The notes below the pieces were generated by a model. That model searched no databases and was not told where the DNA came from. It saw only the letters and a list, made by a program, of their open reading frames with translations. A stretch of 42,856 nt of DNA from Albidovulum sp. (GTDB lineage Bacteria; Pseudomonadota; Alphaproteobacteria; Rhodobacterales; Rhodobacteraceae): the NCBI GenBank assembly GCA_030837825.1, contig JAUQYB010000053.1, positions 1-42,856 on the forward strand. Reading direction: 5' to 3'. This document shows, in pieces, positions 16,313 through 28,038 of this stretch; within the stretch, counting starts at the first letter, position 1, and every line of letters begins with the position of its first letter. A program made the position numbers and the translations under genes.

Positions 16313-17473
16313 CTACTGCCGGTAGGGGCGCAGCAGGTCGCGGGCGATCACATCCTGATGGATTTCCGAGGTGCCTTCCCAGATCCGTTCGATCCTTGCG
16401 TCGCGCCAGAACCGCTGGATCGGGAAATCCTCCATCAGCCCCATGCCGCCGAAGATCTGCACCGCCTCGTCGGCGACGCGGAACACCATTTCCGAACAGT
16501 AGTAGTTGACCATCGAGGCTTCGGTCCGGTTCATCAGGTCGTTGTCCATCTTCCAGGCGGCTTCCTTGACCATCAGGTCGCCCAGCTTGATGTCGACCGC
16601 CATGTTGGCGATCTTGAAGCCGACGCCCTGGAATTCGCCGATGGTCCTGCCGAAAGCCTTGCGGGTGCCGGCCCATTCCTTGGTCATGTCGAAGATGCGT
16701 TCGGCCCGGCCGACGCAATGCGCCCCAAGCGCCACCCGGCCGTCATAAAGCCATTCGTTGGCGGTATCGAAGCCCCTGCCCTCTTCGCCGAGGATCTTGG
16801 CGTCGGGAAGCCGGACATTGTCGAGATAGATCATGTTCGGGTTGTAGCCGCGGGTGACGATCGACTTCATCGGTTCCACCCGCACGCCGGGCGTGTCCTT
16901 GTCCAGAAGGAAGGCGGTGAAGCGCTTCCTTGGCCCGCGGTCGGTCTGGTCGGTGCCGGTGACGGCAATCAGGACGATGAAGTCGGCAATGTCGGCGGCC
17001 GAGATGAACTGCTTGACGCCGTTGATCACCCAGTCCTTGCCATCCCGGACCGCCCTGGTGGTGATCGCCCGGGCGTCCGAGCCGGCGCCGGGTTCGGTCA
17101 GCGCGAAGGCATCCTTGCGTTCGCCGCGGATGCAGGGCTTGAGGTATTCCTCGATCTGGTCGCCCTGGCACTTGAAGAGGATGCCGGTGACGCCGCGGTG
17201 CATGCACATGCCCAGGGGAGAGTGCGGCTTGCCCATCACCCGTTCCGCCTGCATCTTGGTCTGCTTGTCCAGCCCGGCGCCGCCCCATTCCTCGGGGACA
17301 TACATGTTGGTGAAGCCGGCCTCGGCCGACTTGCGGCGGATTTCCTCGCGGATCTCGTCGGGGACATGGCGCAGTTCCTCGACCACCGCCTCATGCGGGT
17401 AAAGCTCGCGCTTGCAGAATTCTTCCAGCGAGTCGACAAGCGCCTGCTGTTCGAAGCTCAGGGCGAAATCCAT
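16313..17473 (-). CDS. Acyl-CoA dehydrogenase
   Basis: This 386-residue FAD enzyme introduces a 2,3-double bond into an acyl-CoA. Family motifs are present: AFALTEPGAGSDARAI (flavin contact), WVINGVKQFISAA, RVALGAHCVGRAE, TRKAFGRTIGEFQGVGFKIANM and the terminal IWEGTSEIHQ with the catalytic-base Glu position. The N-terminal helical, middle beta and C-terminal helical domains are complete. The second of two adjacent ATGs (17473) is preferred because AGGAG lies six bases before it; 17476 is possible. It follows the PaaG-like crotonase by 11 bases. CaiA/short-branched-chain type enzymes are the nearest match in feel, but the substrate is unknown. Confidence 0.92.
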   Translation of the reverse strand: MDFALSFEQQALVDSLEEFCKRELYPHEAVVEELRHVPDEIREEIRRKSAEAGFTNMYVPEEWGGAGLDKQTKMQAERVMGKPHSPLGMCMHRGVTGILFKCQGDQIEEYLKPCIRGERKDAFALTEPGAGSDARAITTRAVRDGKDWVINGVKQFISAADIADFIVLIAVTGTDQTDRGPRKRFTAFLLDKDTPGVRVEPMKSIVTRGYNPNMIYLDNVRLPDAKILGEEGRGFDTANEWLYDGRVALGAHCVGRAERIFDMTKEWAGTRKAFGRTIGEFQGVGFKIANMAVDIKLGDLMVKEAAWKMDNDLMNRTEASMVNYYCSEMVFRVADEAVQIFGGMGLMEDFPIQRFWRDARIERIWEGTSEIHQDVIARDLLRPYRQ

Positions 17474-17484
17474 CATTCTCTCCT

Positions 17485-18273
17485 TCACGCGCCGACGAAA
17501 CGGGGGGCGCGGCGTTCGTTCGCGGCGGCCAGACCTTCGGCGTGATCCCTGGTGGCGGCGCAGACCTTGCCGGCCGCCAGTTCCTCGATCTGCTGGTCGG
17601 GCAGGCTGCGGGCATGGGCACTGTTCAGCAGCCGCTTGGCCTGGGCGATGGCAACCGTCGGGCCCGAGGCAAGCCTCTGCGCGAAGGCGAGCGTATGGTC
17701 CCAGAGCCGTTCGCGCGGGCTGACATGGCTGACCAGCCGGTTCGCCAGCGCCTCGTCGGCCAGCCACAGATCGCCGGTGAAGGCAAAGCGCTTGGCGGCC
17801 TCGAGCCCCATCACCCGCGGCATCAGCCAGGTGCCGCCGCAATCGGGGCTGTAGCCGACATTGGTGTAGGAACAGATGAACTTGGCCTTGTCCGAGGCGT
17901 AGCGGAAATCGCAGGCCAGCGCCATGTCAAGCCCCGCGCCCACCGCCGCGCCGTCGATCATCGCCACCACCGGCTTGGGCATGTCATGGACCTGCTGGAC
18001 CAGCTTCAGCGATTCCTCCATCCAGTTCATGTCGGGCCAGGGGTTGTCGCCCTGCCCCTTGCCGGCCCATTCCTTGACATCGGCGCCGGCGGAAAAGGCG
18101 CCGCCCCGCCCGGTCAGGATCAGCGCCCGCATGGTGGCGTCGGCCGCCGCCTCGCGCAGCGCGCGGCGCAGTTCGATGGTGATGCCCATGCCCAGCGCAT
18201 TGCGCGCCTCGGGGCGGTTCAGCGCGATGACGCCGACGGCGTCGTGGCGTTCGGTCTCAAGGTATTTGAACAT
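17485..18273 (-). CDS. Crotonase-family protein, PaaG-like (probable acyl-CoA isomerase)
   Basis: This 262-residue enoyl-CoA hydratase/isomerase-family protein has the oxyanion-hole motifs FSAGADVKEW and GAAVGAGLDMALACD. Aligned to classical enoyl-CoA hydratase, the two catalytic glutamates are replaced: Asp116 for the first (GAGLD) and Tyr136 for the second (ICSYTNVG). It instead carries Asp144 in SPDCGGTWLMPRVMG, which is very close to PaaG-type isomerases (LIPDCGGTWLLPR). Isomerisation or ring/double-bond shift is therefore more likely than simple hydration. It is 45 bases downstream of a second crotonase with intact glutamates. Confidence 0.9.
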   Translation of the reverse strand: MFKYLETERHDAVGVIALNRPEARNALGMGITIELRRALREAAADATMRALILTGRGGAFSAGADVKEWAGKGQGDNPWPDMNWMEESLKLVQQVHDMPKPVVAMIDGAAVGAGLDMALACDFRYASDKAKFICSYTNVGYSPDCGGTWLMPRVMGLEAAKRFAFTGDLWLADEALANRLVSHVSPRERLWDHTLAFAQRLASGPTVAIAQAKRLLNSAHARSLPDQQIEELAAGKVCAATRDHAEGLAAANERRAPRFVGA

Positions 18274-18318
18274 TGCAGTCCCTCCCGTATCCTCCCCGCC
18301 GCGCGGCGGGCCTGTCGG

Positions 18319-19137
18319 CTAGCGCCCGGTCCAGCGCGGCGCGCGTTTTTCCAGAAAGGCGCGCTGGCCCTCGATCATGTCGTCGGATGCCAGCATCCGG
18401 CGGTACTGTTCCAGATCGCCCTCGGTCTCGGCCCGAAGCGTCATCGCCTCGCGGTCCGGCAACCCGTCGACGACCCGCAGCGCCTCTTTCAGCGCCTGAA
18501 GCGCCAGCGGCGCGCCGCGGGCCACCTGCGCCGCCGTCGCGCGCGCCAGGTCCATCAGGCCCGCGCGCGGGGCGGTGCGATGGACCAGCCCCCAGCGCAG
18601 CGCCTCGGCGGCTGTCATCGGCGCGCCGGTCCAGATCATCGCGGTGGCGACGTGCCAGGGGATGCGGCGCGGCAGCCGCTGCAACCCGCCGCCGTCGGGC
18701 AGAAGCCCGCGTTCCAGTTCCGGCAGTTGCAGAAAGGTGTCTTCGGCCATCACCAGGATGTCGCAGGCCAGCGCCAGTTCCAGCCCGCCGCCGACCGCCG
18801 GCGCGTTGATCGCCGCGATCAGCGGCTTTTTCAGCGCCCAGAGCGTGGTGATCCCGCCGAAGCCGCCCGCCTCGGCGCCCGGGCCGCGATCCTCCGCACC
18901 CGCGGTCGCCTCGTTGAAGTCGAGCCCGGCCGAAAACGCCCGGTCGCTGCCGCTTGTCAGGATGCCGACCCGCAGGTCGGGATCGTGCTGGAGGTAGAGC
19001 GCGGCGCGTTCCATCGCGCGGCTGAAGCGGCGGCAGATGGCGTTGACCTTCGGCTTGACCATGCGGATTTCCAGCACGGCGCCCTCGCGGTGCAGTTCGA
19101 CGAAACCGGCAAGGTCGCGGTCCAGCTCAGCCGTCAT
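18319..19137 (-). CDS. Enoyl-CoA hydratase, CaiD (crotonobetainyl-CoA hydratase)-like
   Basis: This 272-residue crotonase has both catalytic glutamates: Glu120 in VGGGLELALACD and Glu140 in LQLPELERGLLPDGGG. Its flow resembles E. coli CaiD: EALRWGLVHR ... LMDLARATAAQVARGAPLALQALKE, and the C-terminal IEGQRAFLEKRAPRWTGR. This suggests hydration of a charged or branched enoyl-CoA, possibly betaine-like, which would suit the adjacent polyamine/quaternary-amine type importer. Its start overlaps the end of the ABC permease gene by 11 bases, tying transport and catabolism together. An ordinary short-chain enoyl-CoA hydratase is the alternative. Confidence 0.9.
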   Translation of the reverse strand: MTAELDRDLAGFVELHREGAVLEIRMVKPKVNAICRRFSRAMERAALYLQHDPDLRVGILTSGSDRAFSAGLDFNEATAGAEDRGPGAEAGGFGGITTLWALKKPLIAAINAPAVGGGLELALACDILVMAEDTFLQLPELERGLLPDGGGLQRLPRRIPWHVATAMIWTGAPMTAAEALRWGLVHRTAPRAGLMDLARATAAQVARGAPLALQALKEALRVVDGLPDREAMTLRAETEGDLEQYRRMLASDDMIEGQRAFLEKRAPRWTGR

Positions 19138-19948
19138 CGCGCCCGCTCCTTTTCCTGGCGCGGCTGGCGTAGAGGTGCAGCAAGAGCGGCGGCACCGAGG
19201 TCACGACCAGCATCAGCGTCGACACCGCCGCCAGCGTCGGGTCCACATCGTCGCGCAGGGTGGCGAAGGTGACGCGCGACAGGGTGGACATCGGCCCCGA
19301 GGCGATCATCAGCGAGATGATCAGCTCGTCGAACGAGACAAGGAAGGACAGAAGCATCGCGGTCGCCACCGAGAACTTCACCTGCGGCAGGGTCACGGTC
19401 ATGAACGCCTTGAAGCGGTTGGCGCCAAGGCTGCGCGCGACCATCTCCTGGCTCATGTCGAAGGAACTGAACCCCGCACTCATCGTCAGGATGACGAAAG
19501 GCATCGCCACCACCGAATGGCCGAGGACAAGCCCGAGCGTCGTGTTCAGCAGCCCGCCGATCCTGGCATAGACGAAGAACATGCCGACGGCGATCAGGAT
19601 CGAGGGGACCGCCAGCGGCGAGATCAGCGTCGCCCGGATCGTCTCCGACAGGCGGAAGCCGGACTGATGCAGGCCATAGGCGGCCGCGACGCCGGCAAGC
19701 GTGGTCACGATCATGGTGCAGAAGGCGACGCGCAGCGACACCCAGACCGACCCGATCCACTTCGCCTCGCCGAAGAACGCCTCGTACCAGCGCAGCGACC
19801 AGCCCCGCGGCGGGAAGGTCATCGCGGTGGTGGAGCTGAACGAGACCGGGATGACGATCAGCATCGGCACGACAAGATAGAAGATCACCAGCCCGACGAG
19901 GAGGTAGAGCCAGAGCCGGTTGCGGTGGGAGACATAGGATTCTTCCAT
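19127..19948 (-). CDS. ABC transporter permease, PotC-like
   Basis: A 273-residue inner-membrane permease of the spermidine/putrescine (PotC) family with six predicted transmembrane segments, starting LYLLVGLVIFYLVVPMLIVIPVSF. The EAA loop is VARSLGANRFKAFMTVTLPQVK. The FDELIISLMIASGPMSTL segment is typical of PotC/PhnV-like proteins. The start at 19948 has AGGGGG five bases ahead. It pairs with the PotB-like permease nine bases upstream and is coupled by overlap to the CaiD-like gene. Confidence 0.93.
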   Translation of the reverse strand: MEESYVSHRNRLWLYLLVGLVIFYLVVPMLIVIPVSFSSTTAMTFPPRGWSLRWYEAFFGEAKWIGSVWVSLRVAFCTMIVTTLAGVAAAYGLHQSGFRLSETIRATLISPLAVPSILIAVGMFFVYARIGGLLNTTLGLVLGHSVVAMPFVILTMSAGFSSFDMSQEMVARSLGANRFKAFMTVTLPQVKFSVATAMLLSFLVSFDELIISLMIASGPMSTLSRVTFATLRDDVDPTLAAVSTLMLVVTSVPPLLLHLYASRARKRSGRDDG

Positions 19949-19957
19949 GCGTGCCCC

Positions 19958-20884
19958 CTATCTGCCCGATGCCAGCCAGCGCACCAGCCTGACGCTGACG
20001 AAGAGGCAGGCGGCCGTCATCAGCAAAAGCAGCACCGCCAGCGCCGAAGCGGGCCCCCAGGTCGGATAAAGCGCGATCGATTCCTGGATCCGCTGCGCGA
20101 TCATCTTGATCTTGCCGCCGCCGAGGATCGCCGGCGTGATGTAGAAGCCCAGGCACATCACGAAGACCATGATCATGCCGGCGACGAGGCCGGGCAGCGA
20201 CAGCGGCAGGAAGATGCGGAAGAACGCATGCGTCGGCGAGGAGCCGAGATTGGCGCCCGCCCGCATCAGGTTGCCGTCGATCGCCTTCATCGAGGCATAG
20301 AGCGGCAGGATCAGGAACGGCACCATGATATGCACCATGCCGATCACCGTCCCGGTCATGTTGTGGACAAGCGCCACCGGCTTGTCGATGACCCCCAGCC
20401 AGACCAGCGACTTGTTCACGATGCCGTTGCGCTGGAGGATGATCAGCCAGGAAAACGTCCGCACCAGCCCCGAGGTCCAGAACGGGACCAGAACGGCCAG
20501 CATCAGGATGCCCGACCACTTCGGCGGCAGGATCGCCAGCAGATAGGCCACGGGATAGCCCAGGAGCACGCAGATGACCGTCACCAGGAAGGCGATCCTG
20601 AAGGTGCTGATGAACATCTCGACATAGACCGGTTCGGCGAAGAAGAGCGTGTAGTTCTCCAGCCCGAGCGCGCCGTCCTTGCCCACGAGCGACAGCGACA
20701 GGAGCCACAGGATCGGGCAGACCATCAGGACGAAGACCACGACCAGCGCCGGCAGCGTCAGGCGCAGCCGCATCCGGGTTTCGGCGCGCTCGTCGCGTTC
20801 AAGCGCCCGGCGGTTCGCTTCAAGCGCGGTCGCGCCGAGCCCGGTGGCGGCATCGAGGGGGGCGGCTTCGGCCATGCTCGCCAT
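19958..20884 (-). CDS. ABC transporter permease, PotB-like
   Basis: A 308-residue permease with a ~40-residue charged cytoplasmic N-terminus (LEANRRALERDERAETRMRL) before the first membrane span (LTLPALVVVFVLMVCPILWLL). The EAA loop is GANLGSSPTHAFFRIFLPLSLPGLVAG. It is the partner of the PotC-like protein. The start at 20884 follows GGAGGG at six bases and lies two bases after the ATPase stop; 20875 is an alternative ATG. The family imports polyamines, betaines or related cationic solutes. Confidence 0.93.
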   Translation of the reverse strand: MASMAEAAPLDAATGLGATALEANRRALERDERAETRMRLRLTLPALVVVFVLMVCPILWLLSLSLVGKDGALGLENYTLFFAEPVYVEMFISTFRIAFLVTVICVLLGYPVAYLLAILPPKWSGILMLAVLVPFWTSGLVRTFSWLIILQRNGIVNKSLVWLGVIDKPVALVHNMTGTVIGMVHIMVPFLILPLYASMKAIDGNLMRAGANLGSSPTHAFFRIFLPLSLPGLVAGMIMVFVMCLGFYITPAILGGGKIKMIAQRIQESIALYPTWGPASALAVLLLLMTAACLFVSVRLVRWLASGR

Positions 20885-20886
20885 GC

Positions 20887-21987
20887 TCAGCCCTCCGCAC
20901 GCACGATGCGGGCATCGGCGCGTTCGAGCCTCAGCGCCACGCGGTCCCCGGCGCGGGGAAGCTGGCGCAGGTTTTCCGAACGGTTCGCCATGCGCACCGA
21001 CACCTTGTGCCCGCCGTCGAGAACCACCTCGAAGAGCAGGCTCTCGCCCTGGAACACGACGGTCTGCACCTGGCCCTGGAAGAGGTTCGCCTCCTCGCCT
21101 GACCCGGCCGCGCTGCCCGGCGCCACGAGGCGCAGGCGCTCGGGCCGCAGCATCAGCAGACTGTCGCCGCCGGGTGCCGGCATTTCGTCGGCAAGCCGGA
21201 CGGGCTGATCGCCATAGGCAAGGCCGCGCGGGGTGGGTTGCAGCGGCAGGAAGGTGGATTCGCCGATGAACTCGGCGATGAACCGGCTTTCGGGCTTTTC
21301 GTAGAGATCGGTCGGCGTCCCGATCTGGGCCAGGCGGCCGTTCGAGAACACCGCGATCCGGTCGGACATGGTCAGCGCCTCGCGCTGGTCATGGGTCACC
21401 GAAATCGTCGTCATCCCCAGCCGGTCGTGCAACTGGCGGATCTCGAGTTGCATGGCCTCGCGCAGATGCTTGTCAAGCGCCGACAGGGGTTCGTCCATGA
21501 GCAGGACCCGCGGCTCGAAGACGATCGCACGGGCGAGCGCGATGCGCTGGCGCTGGCCGCCGGAAAGCTCATTGATCCGGCGCGTGTCGTAGCCCGCGAG
21601 CTGCACCATGTCGAGCGCCCTGCGGGTGCGCTCCTCCACCTCGGAGCGGCCGAACTTCCGCAGGCGCAGCGGATAGGCCACGTTCTCGCCCACGCTCATG
21701 TGGGGGAAAAGCGCGTAGTTCTGGAACACCATGCCGATGTTGCGCCGGTGGGGCGGCAGATGGACGATCTCCTGGTCGGCGATGCGGATCGACCCGCGCG
21801 TCGGCCGGCTGAAGCCCGCGATCATCATCAGAAGCGTCGTCTTGCCCGATCCCGAAGGCCCGAGCAGCGTCAAGAGCTCGCCCGGCCTGATGTCGAAGCT
21901 CACCTCGTCGACGGCACGCACCGCCCCGAAATGCTTCGAAAGCATCTGGACCTGAACCGGCAGCGCCGAAGTCTTGCGTTCTGTCAT
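20887..21987 (-). CDS. ABC transporter ATP-binding protein, PotA-like
   Basis: A 366-residue ATPase with Walker A GPSGSGKT (43-50), LSGGQRQRIALARA, Walker B VLLMDEPLSALDKHLR and the His switch ISVTHDQREALTMSDRIAV. A TOBE_2 domain occupies the last ~85 residues. The start is the ATG at 21987 (MTERKTSALPV); a GTG at 22014 is less likely. It follows the solute-binding protein gene after 150 bases with two strong mRNA hairpins and directly precedes the two permease genes. Confidence 0.93.
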   Translation of the reverse strand: MTERKTSALPVQVQMLSKHFGAVRAVDEVSFDIRPGELLTLLGPSGSGKTTLLMMIAGFSRPTRGSIRIADQEIVHLPPHRRNIGMVFQNYALFPHMSVGENVAYPLRLRKFGRSEVEERTRRALDMVQLAGYDTRRINELSGGQRQRIALARAIVFEPRVLLMDEPLSALDKHLREAMQLEIRQLHDRLGMTTISVTHDQREALTMSDRIAVFSNGRLAQIGTPTDLYEKPESRFIAEFIGESTFLPLQPTPRGLAYGDQPVRLADEMPAPGGDSLLMLRPERLRLVAPGSAAGSGEEANLFQGQVQTVVFQGESLLFEVVLDGGHKVSVRMANRSENLRQLPRAGDRVALRLERADARIVRAEG

Positions 21988-22058
21988 CGGGCGATCCCGT
22001 TGTTGCGGTTCCACGAACTCGTTTCCCGGGCCCGGGCCGGGCGGCCGGGAAAGGCGGC

Positions 22059-22114
22059 CTCCGGCCGGGGCCGGAGCGCGTCATCGGGGGTGCCCGGCCC
22101 CCGGGTGGGGCCGG
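22059..22114 (-). other. Two strong intercistronic hairpins between binding-protein and ATPase genes
   Basis: Hairpin A has arms CCGGCCCC/GGGGCCGG (22094-22101 with 22107-22114). Hairpin B is a near-continuous palindrome with arms CTCCGGCC/GGCCGGAG (22059-22066 with 22069-22076). Neither has a T-run. Such structures after a binding-protein gene commonly protect its mRNA 3' end, so the binding protein is made in excess over the membrane subunits. Confidence 0.6.
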
Positions 22115-22137
22115 ACATCGCGTCATCGGCTGCGGGC

Positions 22138-23172
22138 CTATTGCTGCAGCATCACCGCATCCCACTTTGTCTGCGCCTCGGTGACATGCTCGGCCCAGTA
22201 GCCCATGTCGGTGATCAGCTGCTTGGCGATGTTGTCGGTGCTGGTCACCACCTTGGCCGCTTTTTCCGGCGGGATCAGGCCAAGCTTGAACGCATCCTGG
22301 TTCATCGGGCCATAGGGGATGAAGTCGGGCAGGTTGGCCTGGTATTTGGGATCGAGCAGGTTGTTCACCAGCCGCATCGCACCTTCGGGGTTGGGCGAGC
22401 CCTTCGGCACCACCAGGCATTCCACGTCAAGCACCGCATCGTTCAGCGTATAGGCATAGGGCGCGCCTTCCTTGATCGCGGCCTCGATCCGCGCGGCCCA
22501 GATCGTCAGCATGTCGACCTCTTCGGCGGTGGCGAGCTGGGTTGCCTGCGCACCCGAAGACCAGCCCACGGTGATGTTGGGCTTGAAGTCCGCCCACTTC
22601 TTCATCGCCCGGTCCATGTCGATCGGATAGACCTGATCCTTGGCCACGCCGTCGGCCATCAGGGCGATTTCCATGTTCGTCGACGGATAGCCGCCGCCGA
22701 TCGCGCGGGTGCCGGGGAATTTCTCGACATCGAAGAAATCCGCCCAGTTCTGCGGCGGGTTGTCGCCATAGACATTGGTGTTGTAGGCGAGCACCGTCGA
22801 ATAGGCGGTGAAGCCGATCCAGTATTCGTTGCGCAGGTTTTCCGGAATGCCGGATGCGTTCGGAATCTTGGAATAGTCCAGCGGCTCCAGCAGGCCCTCC
22901 TTCGCCGCGGTGTCGCAGTAGCCGCCGTAAAGCTCGACCACGTCGAGATCGTTAGCGTTGGCCTTGACCTTGGTGCGCACGTCGGCGATGCCGCCCGAAA
23001 GGACATAGTCCACCACCGTCATGCCCTGATCGGCCGGCAGATGGTCGAGGATCGCCTTGCGCACCCCTTCCTGATAGGCGCCGCCATAGGATGCATAGCT
23101 GACGGTTTCCTCGGCGGCGGCCGGCAGGGCCAGGGCGCAGACCGTCATCGACAGGATCGCTCGCAACTTCAT
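22138..23172 (-). CDS. ABC transporter solute-binding protein, PotD/PotF family
   Basis: A 344-residue periplasmic binding protein with a short Sec signal (MKLRAILSMTVCALALPAAA, cut before EE). The mature protein starts VSYASYGGAYQEG, typical of the polyamine/thiamine/2-aminoethylphosphonate-type cluster. Aromatic and acidic residues likely to line a cation pocket are visible, for example DVVELYGGYCDT and VGWSSGAQATQLA, but the ligand cannot be fixed. The start at 23172 follows GGAGG at about six bases. It heads the transporter genes and lies 145 bases after the nitronate monooxygenase-like gene, with a palindrome just upstream. Confidence 0.92.
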   Translation of the reverse strand: MKLRAILSMTVCALALPAAAEETVSYASYGGAYQEGVRKAILDHLPADQGMTVVDYVLSGGIADVRTKVKANANDLDVVELYGGYCDTAAKEGLLEPLDYSKIPNASGIPENLRNEYWIGFTAYSTVLAYNTNVYGDNPPQNWADFFDVEKFPGTRAIGGGYPSTNMEIALMADGVAKDQVYPIDMDRAMKKWADFKPNITVGWSSGAQATQLATAEEVDMLTIWAARIEAAIKEGAPYAYTLNDAVLDVECLVVPKGSPNPEGAMRLVNNLLDPKYQANLPDFIPYGPMNQDAFKLGLIPPEKAAKVVTSTDNIAKQLITDMGYWAEHVTEAQTKWDAVMLQQ

Positions 23173-23190
23173 TTCACTCCTCCCATGTTT

Positions 23191-23207
23191 GGCAAACCGC
23201 GTTTGCC
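23191..23207 (-). promoter_or_regulatory. Palindrome just upstream of the solute-binding protein gene
   Basis: GGCAAAC (23191-23197), CGC, GTTTGCC (23201-23207) form a perfect 7-bp inverted repeat about 20 bases ahead of the start codon. It could be a DNA operator, or an mRNA hairpin between the first and second genes that tunes translation. No T-run follows. Confidence 0.4.
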
Positions 23208-23317
23208 TTGGTCTTCGCCGGATCCGTTTCCGGGCGCACCCACTCCGGCTTTGCCCGGGTCCGCCCTTTTCAGGACCGGCACCTTTCCGGCGCCGGCCTG
23301 CGCTTGTCCTTGCGCGC

Positions 23318-25558
<2,241 letters not shown>

Positions 25559-25578
25559 CATCCGGAAAGGCAGGGCTA

Positions 25579-25655
25579 TGGCGCACCCGACAGGATTCGA
25601 ACCTGTGACCTCTGCCTTCGGAGGGCAGCACTCTATCCAGCTGAGCTACGGGTGC
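25579..25655 (-). tRNA. tRNA-Arg (anticodon CCG)
   Basis: Read on the minus strand, the acceptor arms GCACCCG (from 25655) and CGGGTGC (25589-25583) pair perfectly. The D arm GCTCAGCTGGATAGAGT, anticodon loop CTCCGAA (anticodon CCG, codon CGG), and T arm with TTCGAAT in the loop are all present. The discriminator G and an encoded CCA end the gene. It is 77 nt long. Confidence 0.97.
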
Positions 25656-25668
25656 AGCGTTCCCGCTC

Positions 25669-25697
25669 TCTATAGCGGCACGGGGCGGCGGCCGCAA
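25669..25697 (-). promoter_or_regulatory. Promoter of tRNA-Arg
   Basis: On the minus strand TTGCGG (25697-25692) and TATAGA (25674-25669) are 17 bases apart. The predicted start is six to eight bases beyond the -10 box, giving a very short 5' leader before the mature tRNA end at 25655. The tRNA is thus transcribed on its own rather than only from the suf operon. Confidence 0.6.
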
Positions 25698-25728
25698 CGG
25701 GGTTTCGGGCCTCTGCCCCGCCCCCCGC

Positions 25729-26949
<1,221 letters not shown>

Positions 26950-26959
26950 GGCGGACCTT

Positions 26960-27547
26960 TCAGGTGACGGTCAGGATTCCCAGCCCCGACAGCAGCAGGG
27001 CCAGCGCGACGACGACCACGACGAAGCCGCCGGCAAGGCCGAGGAACACCAGCACGAGGTTGCGGAACCCGTGCAACTCGGCAATCGCGTTGACGATCAC
27101 CCAGAGGAACCAGGCGAGGACGGCGAGGGCCAGAAGCGCGCCCACCGGCGGGACGGCCAGCATCACCGCAAGCTCGGCCATCTGGGCGAGCGTCATCAGG
27201 AACTCCACCCAGATGATGACGAGCAGCGCGTCGGCAAAACCGCCCCGGCCACCGAAGAAGCGCCCGATCCCGGCGATGGCGGCAGCCCCGACGACGAGCG
27301 ACAGCGCCTGCGACGGCACGCCGACGAAGGGGTCGGCCAGAAGCGCGAGAATGCCGGGCTCGCTTCCCGGCGGCAGCAGCAGAAGCGACAGGCCGGTGAC
27401 GAAGACCGAAAGCACGGTGACGAGCAGAAGCCCGAGCCAGCGCGCCTCCATCGGCAGGTCCATCTCCAGAAGCCTGCGCACGCCGGCGCGGGGCGCGCGC
27501 AGCGTTTCGCGGCCGAGGTCGGTGACGAGGGCGGGCAGACCGGTCAC
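26960..27547 (-). CDS. YIP1-family membrane protein
   Basis: A 195-residue protein with about five hydrophobic segments (for example LGLLLVTVLSVFVTGLSLLLL and AVLAWFLWVIVNAIAELHGF) and the Yip1-domain look. Function is unknown. It overlaps the end of a second Yip1-like gene by four bases and lies ten bases ahead of sufS. Membrane proteins of this kind are embedded in the suf operons of related bacteria, from general knowledge. Confidence 0.8.
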   Translation of the reverse strand: MTGLPALVTDLGRETLRAPRAGVRRLLEMDLPMEARWLGLLLVTVLSVFVTGLSLLLLPPGSEPGILALLADPFVGVPSQALSLVVGAAAIAGIGRFFGGRGGFADALLVIIWVEFLMTLAQMAELAVMLAVPPVGALLALAVLAWFLWVIVNAIAELHGFRNLVLVFLGLAGGFVVVVVALALLLSGLGILTVT

Positions 27548-28038
27548 GCCACGCCCTCCCGCTCGGCCACCGCAAGCCCGGAAAGCCAGAACCAGACGAA
27601 GACGGCGAAGGTCAGGAGGTTGACCGCAAGAAGCCCCGGCCCCGGCCCCGCCAGCCCGGCGAGCAGCCCGCCCAGCAGCATCAGCGGCGTCGCCGCGAGG
27701 AAGGCCCAGAAAAGCACGATCCGCGCGGCGAAGTAGCTGCCCCGCCCGCCGAAGGCGCCGGCCACGATGCGGCTGAGCGCCGCCAGCCCGTAGAACAGCG
27801 GGAGGAGCGTGAGGCTGCCGAGCATCGCCGCCACCATCCGCTGCGTCATCGGCGGGCCGTCCGGTCCCGCCAGCACGTCCTGCCGCGAGATCGCGGGCCA
27901 GAGCGCGACATAGGCGACGATGAGCGCGGCCAGAAGGTAGGCCAGCGCCCTGCCCTCGTGGCGTTCTCCGGCCAGCAGGCGGCGCGCCATGCGCCTCGGC
28001 CCCCGGTAGGTCGCGAGGATGTCATCGGTGACGGCCAT
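27544..28038 (-). CDS. YIP1-like membrane protein
   Basis: A 164-residue protein with a basic N-terminus (TYRGPRRMARRLLAGERHEGR) and four to five membrane spans. It begins at the base immediately after the sufD stop codon and overlaps the next Yip1 gene by four bases. The pair may have arisen by duplication and may act together at the membrane; the role in Fe-S assembly, if any, is unknown. Confidence 0.75.
   Translation of the reverse strand: MAVTDDILATYRGPRRMARRLLAGERHEGRALAYLLAALIVAYVALWPAISRQDVLAGPDGPPMTQRMVAAMLGSLTLLPLFYGLAALSRIVAGAFGGRGSYFAARIVLFWAFLAATPLMLLGGLLAGLAGPGPGLLAVNLLTFAVFVWFWLSGLAVAEREGVA

Noticed and set aside
25579..25655. tRNA-Arg as an integration site of a genomic island
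   Set aside because: No integrase gene and no second copy of the tRNA 3' end were seen in the window. Both flanks have similar composition.
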